Below, one piece after another: positions 17,153 through 26,372 of a stretch of 52,167 bases of DNA; position 1 is the first letter of the stretch, and each line of letters starts with the position of its first letter. The DNA lies in NCBI GenBank assembly GCA_039028695.1, contig JBCCHN010000028.1:1-52167 (forward strand), written 5' to 3'. Under the pieces are notes generated by a model, which had not been told where the DNA came from, ran no database searches, and saw nothing but the letters and a program-made list of their open reading frames with translations. The stretch comes from JANQKX01 sp039028695. GTDB taxonomy: Bacteria > Pseudomonadota > Alphaproteobacteria > Kiloniellales > Kiloniellaceae. The position numbers and the translations under genes were made by a program.

Positions 17153-17935
17153 CTATCCCGCCCTCCAGCCGCCGTCCACCATCAGGTTCTCCCCGGTGAT
17201 GTAACTGGCGTCGTCGCTTGCCAAAAAGACTGCGGCGGACGCCACATCACTCGGGCGGCCCAGGCGGGGCCAGGGCGTGCGTGAGGTGGCGTAGGCCAGT
17301 GTCTCCGGGGATTGAGCCTCGCCGCCCTTGCCGGTGATGATCTTACCGGGCGCCACTGCGTTGCAGACGATCCCGTCCTTGGCATAGTCCGCGGCAATTT
17401 GCCGGGTCATGTAGACCACGCCGGCCTTGCTGACGCCGTAAGCAATGTCGCCGGGGCAGGAGATCATGCCGTGTTGTGAGGATATATTGACGATGCGCCC
17501 TCGCACTTCGCCGCCGGACTGGATGGTCGCCTCTTGCGTCAGCATTTGCGTTACCGCTGCCTTGCAGCCAAAAAAAACGCCCTTCAGGTTCACTGCCATT
17601 GCCTGGTCCCATTCAGCCTCCGCGGTTTCCGTAAGCCTTGTGCCGAAGGAGATAACCGCGTTGTTGACCATCACATCCAGACGGCCGTAAGCGTTCACCG
17701 CGGCCGCCACCAAGCCCTCCACATCCGCCCAATGAGACACATCCGCTTGTACCGCTTGGGCCTGGCCGCCCATCTCCTCCAAAAGCTCCATTGTGGTCCG
17801 GCCGCCTTCGCGGGGCGTTTCTCTTACGTCGGCGATGATCAGTTTGGCGCCCTCTTGAGCAAAGCGCAGGGCCATGGCACGACCAATGCCCGATGCGGCT
17901 CCTGTGATGACGGCAACTTTTTCTTGAAGGTGCAT
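17153..17935 (-). CDS. Short-chain dehydrogenase/reductase
   Basis: A classical SDR of 260 aa: cofactor loop TGAASGIGRA (near residue 11), D after the second strand (IIADVRE), a variant NNAVIS, catalytic S in IVNISSQHGMISC, and the Y-x3-K pair in IAYGVSKAG. The end ITGENLMVDGGWRAG is standard. The aspartate after strand 2 suggests NAD preference. The ATG at 17935 has AAGAGTGG upstream. The frame stays open for 50 more residues only within the preceding methyltransferase gene. It lies 31 bases after that gene and is probably co-transcribed. Confidence 0.88.
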   Translation of the reverse strand: MHLQEKVAVITGAASGIGRAMALRFAQEGAKLIIADVRETPREGGRTTMELLEEMGGQAQAVQADVSHWADVEGLVAAAVNAYGRLDVMVNNAVISFGTRLTETAEAEWDQAMAVNLKGVFFGCKAAVTQMLTQEATIQSGGEVRGRIVNISSQHGMISCPGDIAYGVSKAGVVYMTRQIAADYAKDGIVCNAVAPGKIITGKGGEAQSPETLAYATSRTPWPRLGRPSDVASAAVFLASDDASYITGENLMVDGGWRAG

Positions 17936-17966
17936 TTGCCACTCTTGAATGTTTATTGCGGGAGCG

Positions 17967-18794
17967 TCAGGCCTTGCGTGCCGTGATCCGGAAGCCTGCC
18001 ATGTTGCCGCCCTGGAAAAGGCGCACCACGGTGCCATAGAACTCGTCCATGTCGTCCACGGTTTCTTCGTCGTGAACCCGTACATGACGCGACCGCTGGT
18101 TCCGGTAAGCCGCCAGCCGGGCGGTGGTAAATTCGGTCCAGTCGTCGCTCACGTCTTCTAACTTGATGTCCGTAAATCCGGCCCGCCCAAGATCGGCTTC
18201 GTATTCTGCGGCGCTGGGAGTGCAGTTGCCGAAAAGCTTGCCCCGCATCAGGTCTTGTTCCTCGGGAGTAAAGTCACCGCGCCGACCGAGGTCTTCCACA
18301 TAAAGACCGCCGCCGGGGCGCAGGGCTCCGCCGATTTGAGCAAAAAGCGCGTCGTGATCGCCGATATGATAAAGGGCCAGCCAGCTCACCACCGCATCGA
18401 AGGCGCCGGCGCTCAAGTGGTCGTCCAAGACATCACCGCACAGGTGAGTGACCCGTTCCGACAGGCTGCAGCGGTCGGTGAGACTGATCGCCAGCTCGTT
18501 CAGATCGGGCTGTAGCTCCAAGGCCGTGACATGGCAGCCCACGCTCGCTGCCAGATAACGTGCCGGCCCACCCATGCCCGAGCCCACCTCGGCGACCCGG
18601 CTATCGGCGGTCAGGCCCAGGCGGGAGGCGGACAGGGCAACAGCGTCATGGCCGTGATAGTGCAGTTGATCGATGGCCGCTAGGTCCTCCACGCCTAACG
18701 GACTTTCCCGGTCGATACCCATCTCCTCCAACTCCCGATGGACCCGCTCCATGTGGGAGTAGAGCTTCATGCTCTTGATATTCTGTTCCGCCAT
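17967..18794 (-). CDS. SAM-dependent methyltransferase, small-molecule N-methyltransferase-like
   Basis: The 275-aa methyltransferase has motif I VAEVGSGMGGPARYLA, an acidic LELQPDLNEL, and LRPGGGLYVEDL after a WLALYHIGDHDALF segment. The LDQLHYHG-type lead-in resembles glycine/sarcosine N-methyltransferases and related enzymes. It is followed 31 bases later by the SDR gene. Together with the PMT-like gene at 10691 it makes two small-amine methyltransferases in the window. The actual acceptor is unknown. Confidence 0.8.
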   Translation of the reverse strand: MAEQNIKSMKLYSHMERVHRELEEMGIDRESPLGVEDLAAIDQLHYHGHDAVALSASRLGLTADSRVAEVGSGMGGPARYLAASVGCHVTALELQPDLNELAISLTDRCSLSERVTHLCGDVLDDHLSAGAFDAVVSWLALYHIGDHDALFAQIGGALRPGGGLYVEDLGRRGDFTPEEQDLMRGKLFGNCTPSAAEYEADLGRAGFTDIKLEDVSDDWTEFTTARLAAYRNQRSRHVRVHDEETVDDMDEFYGTVVRLFQGGNMAGFRITARKA

Positions 18795-18825
18795 CCCCGC
18801 AGCTTTCCGCCGTTTTCCATTTAAG

Positions 18826-19959
18826 TCAGACTATCAAGTCAAAGTCCCGGCGGCCAAGGCTTTTGCCGTTGACCATGATTTCCACGCCATGCGGGCCGGA
18901 ATAGTAAACCCGCGTGGTGATGGCTTTGATCTTGTGCCGCCTTGCTGCTTCGTGCCGCTCGCCGGGTGATAGAGACAGGCTTTTCCACTTAAACACCTTG
19001 GCGCTGGTGCTGCCATTGGCCTTGCGGTGGTGGATCACATAGTCCAGGACCAAATCGCGGGGTTCTTTGCCGTCCAGACAAAGCGCCATGTCAAAGATTA
19101 GGGCCTCTCCCAGATGCACCACAGGGGTTTGCACCTCAAAGGATTCCAACCTCACCGGCGCCGGCCCGAAGCCGAGCGCACCCATGGTGGCCGGGTGCCC
19201 TTGCTTGATGAGGCTTCGACAGGCATGGCGCACCAGTTTTTGCCGCTCCGCCGAGGCCCCCTTCAACCAGGCCTTGGCGATTTGCGCCACCCGGTCTGGG
19301 TGATCTTTAGCGATATCATTGAGATTATTGGCGACCGAGCGGCGCACATAATCCGAGTCGTCGTCCTTGATGCGCTCCAAGAGGGGAAAGATCGGCTCGG
19401 GATTTTCGATAAAGGGTGGCAAGCGCAGGCCCCAGGGTAAGCGCGGCCGCGTCCCTTCCGAAACCAGGCGCCGCACATGATGGTTGGGGTCCTCCGTCCA
19501 GTCCCATAACATCGCCAGGGTTTTGTCCGGTTGCGCCAAGATGAACGGTCTGATGGCGAACTCGGCGGTGAAGCGCTTGGTCATCTCCCTCAAGAGGGTG
19601 AGAGACAGCTCGAAGTGATCCTGCCCCCGAAGGCTTACATAGTGGGCAAGGGGCATGATCGGCCAAGCGGTAATGCCGTCCGCAGGTTTTTCATTGCCGG
19701 CTGCGGCGGCGGCCTCCCAGTCTTCGCTGGCAAGGGATTTTTCCAAAATCACTGCCGCCTTTTCGAATTCCCCGGGCAGGGTTCGCGCCAGGGCCTGGCA
19801 AATCTGATCCGAGCGTTGTTTTAATTCCAGTGTCTCCAGTTTGTCGCAAGCCGCGGTCACAAAAGCTGTTCGGTCAAAGTTTGGGTCGGCCCGTTCTAAG
19901 TGCTTGCCCATCTCGGCAATGCGCTCGGGGTTAAAGACATTTTTGAAGGCTTCAGGCAT
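18826..19959 (-). CDS. AlkC-like DNA alkylation repair glycosylase with Ig-like domain
   Basis: The 377-aa protein is HEAT-repeat-like across about residues 20-260 (AAVILEKSLAS, MTKRFTAEFAIRPFI, NHHVRRLVSEGTRPRLPWG, DYVRRSVANNLNDIAKDHPD). This is the AlkC/AlkD fold, which removes N3-alkylated bases without flipping them out. From about 268 to the end a second domain with beta-strand character (LESFEVQTPVVHLGEALIF ... VYYSGPHGVEIMVNGK) matches the Ig-like domain of AlkC. It is monocistronic and faces the cyclase gene. Confidence 0.82.
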   Translation of the reverse strand: MPEAFKNVFNPERIAEMGKHLERADPNFDRTAFVTAACDKLETLELKQRSDQICQALARTLPGEFEKAAVILEKSLASEDWEAAAAAGNEKPADGITAWPIMPLAHYVSLRGQDHFELSLTLLREMTKRFTAEFAIRPFILAQPDKTLAMLWDWTEDPNHHVRRLVSEGTRPRLPWGLRLPPFIENPEPIFPLLERIKDDDSDYVRRSVANNLNDIAKDHPDRVAQIAKAWLKGASAERQKLVRHACRSLIKQGHPATMGALGFGPAPVRLESFEVQTPVVHLGEALIFDMALCLDGKEPRDLVLDYVIHHRKANGSTSAKVFKWKSLSLSPGERHEAARRHKIKAITTRVYYSGPHGVEIMVNGKSLGRRDFDLIV

Positions 19960-20081
19960 TGCGGCCGCCAGGATTTGTGATCAAATAGGAGGCTACCGAT
20001 GCTGGATGGGGCAGTGAAGGGGGTCAAGCAGATCTTGCCCTGAATTCTTGTGCGAGCCCATCTGTAAAAGCATTACCGTCG

Positions 20082-21884
20082 ATGAAAGGGCCAAAGGTCT
20101 TGGAGCGTCGCCTCGCCGCGATATTAGCCGCCGATCTGGTGGGCTATAGCCGCCTCATGGGACAGGACGAGGCGGGTACCTTGGCGCGCATGACGGCCTT
20201 GCGCCAGGACCTTTTGATGCCCCTGGTCGCCGAGCATCGGGGCCGCATCGTTAAGCTAATGGGCGATGGTCTTTTGGTGGAATTCGCCAGCGTCGTGGAT
20301 GCGGCGGGCTGCGCCATCGCCTGGCAAAAGGGCATGGCGAAAAGGGAAGCCGGTCGCCCGGACTCAGAGGCGCTACGCTTTCGCATCGGCTTGAACCTGG
20401 GCGATGTCATCCTGGAAGGCGATGACATCTACGGCGACGGGGTTAACGTGGCCGCCCGCTTGGAGGCCAAGGCCCCGGCCGGGGGTATCTGCGCCGCCCG
20501 CTCGGTCGTCGACTTGATCAAGGACCGTTTGCCCGTGACCTGTCACGACCTTGGAGAGCTGCAGGTCAAAAATATTGCCCGGCCGGTTCATAGTTTTCTC
20601 ATCGCAACGGGTGTGGAGGCAGAGCCTGAACCACGGTCGAAAAAGCCGGACGAAGAGGCGCGTCCCCCACGACCCCAACAGGCTCAAGGATCCATTGCCG
20701 TCTTTCCCTTGAAAAGCCTGTCAGCCGATCCAGACGATGCCTACATCGCCGAGGGGATCGGAACCGAGATTATCGCCATGCTGGCCCAGGTTCCTGGCCT
20801 GCGCGTGGTGGCTAGCGCCGCCACCTTCGGCACGGCAGGAAAAGGTGATCCCTGGGGCGCAGTGCGGGATTTGAACATCCACTACGTCCTATCCGGGACC
20901 GTGCGCCGTGCCGGTGATCGGATTAAGGTGGTGGCCGAATTAAGCGAAACCAGCGAACGCAGCCAATTGTGGTCCAACAGCTATCAGCGACAGCTTGCCG
21001 ATATCTTCGCTGTTCAAGAGGAAATCGGCGGCGCCATCGTGGCCGCGGTGGGCGGCGAATTCCAGCGCGAGGAATGGCGCCGGGCCCGCCGCCCCTCGAC
21101 CCACAACCTGGATGCCTGGGAGCTGGTGCAAAAGGCCCGCTCCCTAAATCTGCCGGTCAACCGGGATTCCGTGGGCGAGGCGCTGGATTTGGCCCAGCGG
21201 GCGGTGGTCTTGGACCCTGATTATGCGGCGGCCCATGCGGCTGTCGCCTCCATCCTCATGCAGCGGGTAATCAACGGCACCAGTCCCGAGGCCGAAAAGG
21301 ATCGGGCACGAGCCTTGTCGGCTGTGGAGAGTGCCACCGAACTGGCGCCGGACGACCCGATGGTGTTGCGCACCCTGGGCAATGTCTGGAGTAATTGCGG
21401 CAAACACCAAAAGGCGATCCGTGCTCTGCGGCGGGCGGTCGAGGTGGCCCCCTTCGATTTTCACTCATGGGGCCGTCTTGCGCGCACCTTGGCTTATGGC
21501 GGCAGTGAGGACGAGCTGCGGGAAGGCCACGAAATCCTGGACCGCATTCTGGCCACGGCGCCCAATCACCCCATGGTGCCTTACTGGCATTATTTTAAAG
21601 CCAATGCCCTGGTGCGTGAGGGCCGCTATGAGGATGCGGTACGTTTTGCCCGCCTTAGCTTGGATCGCCAGCCCCGCTATGCGGGCGCGTGGTTAACCCT
21701 TGCCAATGCCTTGGGCCATCTGGGGGAAATTCAGGAGGCGCGCCTTGCCATGTCACGGGCGCAACGCCACAACCCGGCCATGACCCCGGCCCACTTGGCA
21801 AAACAGATCGCCATCTTGACCGGCGGTCAAAGTGCCGAGGCCGAGCGTTCCCTTTCCGGCCTTCGCGCGGCCGGGCTTCTTTAA
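20082..21884 (+). CDS. Class III adenylate/guanylate cyclase with TolB-like and TPR domains
   Basis: Residues 8-175 form a class III cyclase domain: ILAADLVGYSRLMG (first metal aspartate), MGDGLLVEF (second aspartate), then GLNLGDVI and DIYGDGVNVAARLEA. A Pro/Arg-rich linker follows. Residues about 205-335 are the CadC/TolB-like segment (SIAVFPLKSLSAD, YVLSGTVRR, LWSNSYQRQLADIFAVQEEI). TPR-like repeats fill the rest. The multi-domain arrangement is common in alphaproteobacteria, where such soluble cyclases are abundant. It has no membrane segment. Whether it makes cAMP or cGMP is not certain. Confidence 0.88.
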   Translation: MKGPKVLERRLAAILAADLVGYSRLMGQDEAGTLARMTALRQDLLMPLVAEHRGRIVKLMGDGLLVEFASVVDAAGCAIAWQKGMAKREAGRPDSEALRFRIGLNLGDVILEGDDIYGDGVNVAARLEAKAPAGGICAARSVVDLIKDRLPVTCHDLGELQVKNIARPVHSFLIATGVEAEPEPRSKKPDEEARPPRPQQAQGSIAVFPLKSLSADPDDAYIAEGIGTEIIAMLAQVPGLRVVASAATFGTAGKGDPWGAVRDLNIHYVLSGTVRRAGDRIKVVAELSETSERSQLWSNSYQRQLADIFAVQEEIGGAIVAAVGGEFQREEWRRARRPSTHNLDAWELVQKARSLNLPVNRDSVGEALDLAQRAVVLDPDYAAAHAAVASILMQRVINGTSPEAEKDRARALSAVESATELAPDDPMVLRTLGNVWSNCGKHQKAIRALRRAVEVAPFDFHSWGRLARTLAYGGSEDELREGHEILDRILATAPNHPMVPYWHYFKANALVREGRYEDAVRFARLSLDRQPRYAGAWLTLANALGHLGEIQEARLAMSRAQRHNPAMTPAHLAKQIAILTGGQSAEAERSLSGLRAAGLL

Positions 21885-21900
21885 CCTTCCGGGAAAGGCT

Positions 21901-22212
21901 CTAATTTTCCGTGGATTGGCTTTCGCTCGGGTCGGGCAGGGGAGGCGTCGGCGCCAAATCCTCGGCCGTAGAACCTGCCTTTTGGAAGGCGTCGTGACAT
22001 TGACCGGTGGCCTGAGCGGCGGCGAGAGACTCTTCATCGAGGAGCCAGCAATCCGACTTGGCCTCCTTCTGAGTCGTGGCCAAGCATCCGGTCAGCGCCG
22101 CTGCCAGGAACAAGGGAGGTGCCAAACGGGTTGTGCTGCGCAAGGCGGCCTTGCACGGCCCCCAGGTAAACCGAGAATCCCGAACTGGAAAGACAAAAAT
22201 AGTACCGCGCAT
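21901..22212 (-). CDS. Small putative lipoprotein
   Basis: A 103-aa product (from the ATG at 22212) with an unusually long N-terminal region before the hydrophobic core and the lipobox AALTGC (C43). The mature part holds LATTQKEAKSDCWLLDEESLAAAQ and a Pro/Ser-rich end. The family is not recognised. AAGG lies 6 bases before the ATG. It converges with the cyclase gene. Confidence 0.55.
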   Translation of the reverse strand: MRGTIFVFPVRDSRFTWGPCKAALRSTTRLAPPLFLAAALTGCLATTQKEAKSDCWLLDEESLAAAQATGQCHDAFQKAGSTAEDLAPTPPLPDPSESQSTEN

Positions 22213-22490
22213 GACCTTACTGGAATCCCCTGAAAATGATCCTTTGATCAATGGATTGTTTCAACTACTGACCGCTTTAATCGATTGCCTTGCTTGCTGA
22301 TTAAGACCCTGAAGCTGGCTTTGCTTTATTCTCGCTTAATATCTATTAAAAAATTATGATATTCTAAAGTATAATATATCAAATGCTATCCGCCGCCCAT
22401 CCAAATCGGCAGGAAAGCTGGTAGAAAATCTTTGGAATCTCGCTCTATGTTTGTGTTGACCCACAGCGGTTAACGTACAAACTTTTAAGA

Positions 22491-23516
22491 TCATTCCCTA
22501 GAGCGTTGTTCTTCAATACTTTTTGAGGCTTCTTGTGCAGCCTCCAGTTCCTGGCGGACTGGCTTGAACGAATAGCGCCAGCCGATCAGAAAACCCCAGG
22601 CGATCCAGAGCAGGTCCTTGGCCCGGCGGATCAGGGCCACGGCCAGGCCCAAGGGGGCTTGGCCGGTGACGGCCTCCACGATCAGCATCAGACCCGCCTC
22701 GCTGGCGCCGATGTTGGCCGGAATGAAAAAGGTACCGGCCCGGATCAGCTGAAACATGGTTTCCATCATCCAGGCCTCTGCCCAGGTTACCGGTTGGCCC
22801 AACAGTGCCATGATCAGGTAAAGCTCCGCGGCGCTCAGCATCCAGTTCAAAAAGGCCAGCGCGAAGGCCCAGGCAAAGCGCCCCCGCCGCTTGGCATAAA
22901 AAGCCACGAAATAGCCATCCGCCTTTTGCATCTGGGCCAGCAAGCGGATCAAAGGGCGGCTCCAAGGGTGCTCGGGCAGGCGCTCGGCCAGATAACTGGC
23001 CGCTTGCCAACGTTGCACGGCGAAAAAGCCCGCCACACCCAAAGTAAGGGCCGCCAGGCCTGCCTCGGCCACCCGGCGATGCTCGTCGGGCAGGGCTTGG
23101 GTCACGGCTAAGATGATCAGGCCGACGGCGGCGAAGACCAAGAGCGCGAGTAAAAAAACTGTTTTTGCGATGACCAGAGAGGCGGCGCTTTCCTGATAGG
23201 AGATGCCCTCATGACGTTTCAGCAAAACCGCCTTGACCGGTTCGCCGCCCATGGCGATCACCACATTAAAGGCTTCGCCCACCATGCGGATTTTCCACAG
23301 GACATAGAGCCAGGCCGCCGTCAGGCGGGCGCTGGGCAGCATCAAGTGCCAGGCCGCCGTGTCCACCAAAAAGGCAATGAAATAGACGGCGATCACGGCC
23401 AAAGCGCCCAGCCATCCCAAGGCCACCATCCAGTCGCCAACCTGGGCAAGGTCCACGTCCCAAACCACAAAGGCCAGCAGCCCCAAGCCAAGCAAGAGGT
23501 AAAGGCCGCGCAGCAT
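22491..23516 (-). CDS. hpnL: Flippase-like membrane protein, HpnL-type
   Basis: A 341-aa multi-pass membrane protein of the lysylphosphatidylglycerol-synthase transmembrane/UPF0104 family. It has about eight hydrophobic segments, with the family signatures VGEAFNVVIAMGGEPVKAVLLKR and FFIPANIGASEAG. It lies 3 bases after hpnN on the same strand, and that pairing supports HpnL of hopanoid clusters (inference from context). It probably acts in the inner membrane, in hopanoid or lipid movement. Confidence 0.8.
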   Translation of the reverse strand: MLRGLYLLLGLGLLAFVVWDVDLAQVGDWMVALGWLGALAVIAVYFIAFLVDTAAWHLMLPSARLTAAWLYVLWKIRMVGEAFNVVIAMGGEPVKAVLLKRHEGISYQESAASLVIAKTVFLLALLVFAAVGLIILAVTQALPDEHRRVAEAGLAALTLGVAGFFAVQRWQAASYLAERLPEHPWSRPLIRLLAQMQKADGYFVAFYAKRRGRFAWAFALAFLNWMLSAAELYLIMALLGQPVTWAEAWMMETMFQLIRAGTFFIPANIGASEAGLMLIVEAVTGQAPLGLAVALIRRAKDLLWIAWGFLIGWRYSFKPVRQELEAAQEASKSIEEQRSRE

Positions 23517-23519
23517 GGG

Positions 23520-26162
23520 CTAGGAATCTTCCGGCGCGGACCGGAGCAGCAAAGCGGGCAAAACAATTAGGCACGACAGCAAGGATAAAGCGATGGCGAT
23601 GGTCAAAAGCTCGCCCATGCTGGCGGTGCCTCGATGGCTTGATAGGGCCAGGGCGCAGAAGGACCCGATTGTGGTCATGGCGCTGAAGAGGACCGCCCGC
23701 GGCGTCGAGCTTTGCATCATGCCATGATCGCTGCCGCGGCGCGCGCGCAGGACCATGTGAATGCCGCCGGCCACGCCCAGTCCGAAGAGCAGGGGCAAAA
23801 CAATCACATTGGCAAAGTTAAAGGGTAGATTTAGCAGCACCGTTGCGGCCACGGTCATCAGCGCCGCCAAGCACAGGGGGGCCAAGACCAGCAAACTGTC
23901 CCTGACGCTGCGCAGGATGACCAGCAATAAAAGCGTAATAGCGATCACCGCAATAGCCATGGCTTGGCCGAAGGCCAGGACCACCGCTTGACCCGCCGCG
24001 GTGATGATCACCGGTGCACCGGACGCATCGGGGGCAATGGTGCGGATCGCTTCCACAAAGGCTTGCCGGGCTTCAGGCGTGCGTAGGTCTTGGGCCGGGT
24101 TCACCTGTATCAGGTTGCGTCCGTCAGCGGCCTCGCTGCGGCTGGTCAGGCTCGCGGGGAGAGTCTCTAGACTGACTTCTTCGGCAAGTAGGGACTCGGC
24201 AAGGCTGTCGAGCTGCTCAGGCAAGTCGCCCAAGAGGGTGCCTTCAATTTCCCGCGGGGAGTGTCCAGCCTGCCGGGCATTGCTGAGGGCTTGGCGCAAA
24301 GCTTGCGCGGCGAGGCCTAGATCCCCCGGTAACTCGGGCGTCAAGCTGTCCCGCAAGCTGTCCAGCGCGGCGGCGCGTTCCGCCGGGTCAGGGGCGGGTT
24401 CAGCAGGAGCGGGGAATAAAAGCGGGGACAGGAAAAAGCCGGTTTCCTCGATGATCGCCAATTTATCTTCTTGATCGCCAGGCAGATAGTCGCTGAGAGC
24501 GATCGTCGAGGCGACCTGGGGTAATTCCCTCAGCTTAGCCGCCAGGGCTTCTCCTGCCGCCCGGTCATCCGTCAAAACCTCGGCGGCATAGGGCTGAATC
24601 CGGGGGTCGTCCAGCACCGCCAACAAGGCTGCCACCGAGGGGCTTTCCGGGTCGCGCAGGTTCATGGGATCGTCATCGAAGCGAGCAAAGGGGAGGGTGG
24701 CCAGGCTGGCAAGGGCTAGAATGCCTGCACCCATCAAGACGGCGCGACGATGGCGGATAACCAGGCCTTCTATCGTGGCCCCGATTCTCAAACGGCTGGC
24801 TGGGCGGGCCTGGACCGGCGGCAAAATTGCCAGAAGGGCGGGCAGCAAGGTCAGGTTTGAAAACAACGCAATGCCCATGCCCATGGCCGAGATCAAGCCC
24901 AGCTCGGATAGACCGCGATAGCTGGTCGGCAGGAAGGACAAAAAGCCAATAGCCGCCGTCACCGCCGTCAGGGCCAAGGCGCCGCCGATGTCGTTTGCCG
25001 CCTTTTTCAGGGCATTGGTCTTATCACTGTCGCCGCCGGCGGCTTCTTGGTAGCGCAAGCTGAAGTGAATGCCGAAGTCCACGCTCAGGCCGATAAAGAG
25101 CACAGCAAAGGCAACGGAGATCAAATTCAACTCGCCCACAACCACGGTGGCGGCAAAGGCCGTCCAAATCAGCCCGACCACCAGTGTGACCATGGTGGCC
25201 GCCACCAAGGGCCAGGACCGAAGGCCGATGCTGAGCAGCAGCGTGACCAGGACAAAGGACAAGAGGCCGACCCAGCCGATGCCCTGCTCCACGCTGGCCA
25301 ACTCGTCTTGCAGCAACAGGGGCTTGCCCGTCACTTTAAGGCTCACGGTCGGATCATCGGCGATGCCCAGATCCGCTTCCATGGCTTGGATGGTGGCCAG
25401 GGCGCGGGCCGCCGGTGCCAAGCTGCCGTAGTCCAGCGTGGGCTGTACGGTGATGAGGTGGCGGTTGCTGTCCGCACCCAGGCTGCTGTCCCCTTGTAAA
25501 AGAGCGCGCCAGGAGGTCGTGGCTTCCTCGTCCCTTGGCAGGGTCTCCACCGCCTCCGCCATGGCCGCCAGAGCCGGGGCCAGAGCCTGCACAGCCTGTT
25601 CGTTGCCCGCGATGTTTTCCGGGTCTAAGGCTTGCTTTAAAATCCCCGCCAGGCCCCGCAAGGACGGATCCTCATAAAGAGTGACAAGCAGGGGCTGGGC
25701 CTCGGCCAAGCGAAGGCTCAGATCTTCTAGGGCGGGTATCTCCAGGTAAAGTAGGCCGTTTTGCCGGAAAAAGGGATCGGTTTCGGGGTAAAAGACGTTT
25801 GGGAAGAGGGCAGGGTCTGCTGTCAAAGCATCGCTCAACGCCTCGGCCGCGCGGGCGGCCTTAGCCGGCTGGTCCGCTTCCACGATCAAAAGCAGGCTAT
25901 CGTCCAGGTTCGGAAAGGCCTCGCGCACAGCGATGTCGTTCTGACGAAAGGGAAGCTCTGCCGACAACATGTCGGTGATTGAGGTGTTGATGCCGATGTT
26001 GAGCACGCTATAGGCCAGGGCCCCCACCGCGCTCGCCAGGCACAGCAGCACCACAATAAGGGCTTTCCCGCAGATGCCTCCGACCCAGCGCCCGAAAATC
26101 TCGCCTGGCTTTGCTTCGCTGTTCGCCACGCCCTTTGCATGTCCTTTTGCGGCTGGGACCAA
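23520..26162 (-). CDS. hpnN: Hopanoid-associated RND transporter, HpnN-type
   Basis: An 880-aa RND/MMPL-like exporter with two transmembrane blocks and two periplasmic loops. The N-terminal TM1 is followed by SITDMLSAELPFRQND, and the FFRQNGLLYLEIPALEDLSLRLAEAQPLL loop is typical of HpnN. GLSVDFGIHFSLRY and LPLLFGLGVAGGIHMVLR mark the two TM4-like segments. HpnN moves hopanoids to the outer membrane in known species. The start is unsure: TTG at 26162 or GTG at 26129 (MANSEAKPG). It is transcribed away from the cupin operon, so the 200-base gap with the operators is shared. Confidence 0.85.
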   Translation of the reverse strand: MVPAAKGHAKGVANSEAKPGEIFGRWVGGICGKALIVVLLCLASAVGALAYSVLNIGINTSITDMLSAELPFRQNDIAVREAFPNLDDSLLLIVEADQPAKAARAAEALSDALTADPALFPNVFYPETDPFFRQNGLLYLEIPALEDLSLRLAEAQPLLVTLYEDPSLRGLAGILKQALDPENIAGNEQAVQALAPALAAMAEAVETLPRDEEATTSWRALLQGDSSLGADSNRHLITVQPTLDYGSLAPAARALATIQAMEADLGIADDPTVSLKVTGKPLLLQDELASVEQGIGWVGLLSFVLVTLLLSIGLRSWPLVAATMVTLVVGLIWTAFAATVVVGELNLISVAFAVLFIGLSVDFGIHFSLRYQEAAGGDSDKTNALKKAANDIGGALALTAVTAAIGFLSFLPTSYRGLSELGLISAMGMGIALFSNLTLLPALLAILPPVQARPASRLRIGATIEGLVIRHRRAVLMGAGILALASLATLPFARFDDDPMNLRDPESPSVAALLAVLDDPRIQPYAAEVLTDDRAAGEALAAKLRELPQVASTIALSDYLPGDQEDKLAIIEETGFFLSPLLFPAPAEPAPDPAERAAALDSLRDSLTPELPGDLGLAAQALRQALSNARQAGHSPREIEGTLLGDLPEQLDSLAESLLAEEVSLETLPASLTSRSEAADGRNLIQVNPAQDLRTPEARQAFVEAIRTIAPDASGAPVIITAAGQAVVLAFGQAMAIAVIAITLLLLVILRSVRDSLLVLAPLCLAALMTVAATVLLNLPFNFANVIVLPLLFGLGVAGGIHMVLRARRGSDHGMMQSSTPRAVLFSAMTTIGSFCALALSSHRGTASMGELLTIAIALSLLSCLIVLPALLLRSAPEDS

Positions 26163-26258
26163 TGGGTTCTCTGCCCGATGGCGAGCCCGATTTGACGCCG
26201 CCGGTTATAGCTTCGGGGCCCAGGAGATGACAACCGCCGTCTCGCCTGCCAACGAGCC

Positions 26259-26276
26259 CCATACAGCCTTGTATGG
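26259..26276. promoter_or_regulatory. Palindromic operator, copy 1
   Basis: Perfect inverted repeat CCATACA-gcct-TGTATGG. It lies between hpnN and the cupin gene. Copy 2 starts 20 bases later, two helical turns away. A TTGTAT at 26269 and a TATGGT at 26292, 17 bases apart, could form a plus-strand promoter that the operators overlap. Confidence 0.7.
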
Positions 26277-26278
26277 AA

Positions 26279-26296
26279 CCATACAGTAGTGTATGG
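26279..26296. promoter_or_regulatory. Palindromic operator, copy 2
   Basis: Perfect inverted repeat CCATACA-gtag-TGTATGG, with the same 7-base arms as copy 1 and a different 4-base spacer. It ends 77 bases before the cupin start. Its form suits a dimeric TetR- or GntR-type repressor; none is encoded next to it. Confidence 0.7.
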
Positions 26297-26372
26297 TCTT
26301 GATGATGGCTAAAATGCCGCAACCATCAAAAGGCATTCGAAGATTTGGGTGTAGCCACAGGGGGGCCAATCC

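Noticed and set aside
17936..18085. Upstream extension of the SDR frame
   Set aside because: It is entirely within the methyltransferase coding sequence, and the SDR fold begins at the ATG at 17935.
22213..22490. AT-rich stretch with TATAATATA-like sequence before hpnL end
   Set aside because: It lies between converging gene ends, so a promoter would face no gene; no iterons or DnaA boxes that would suggest an origin were seen.
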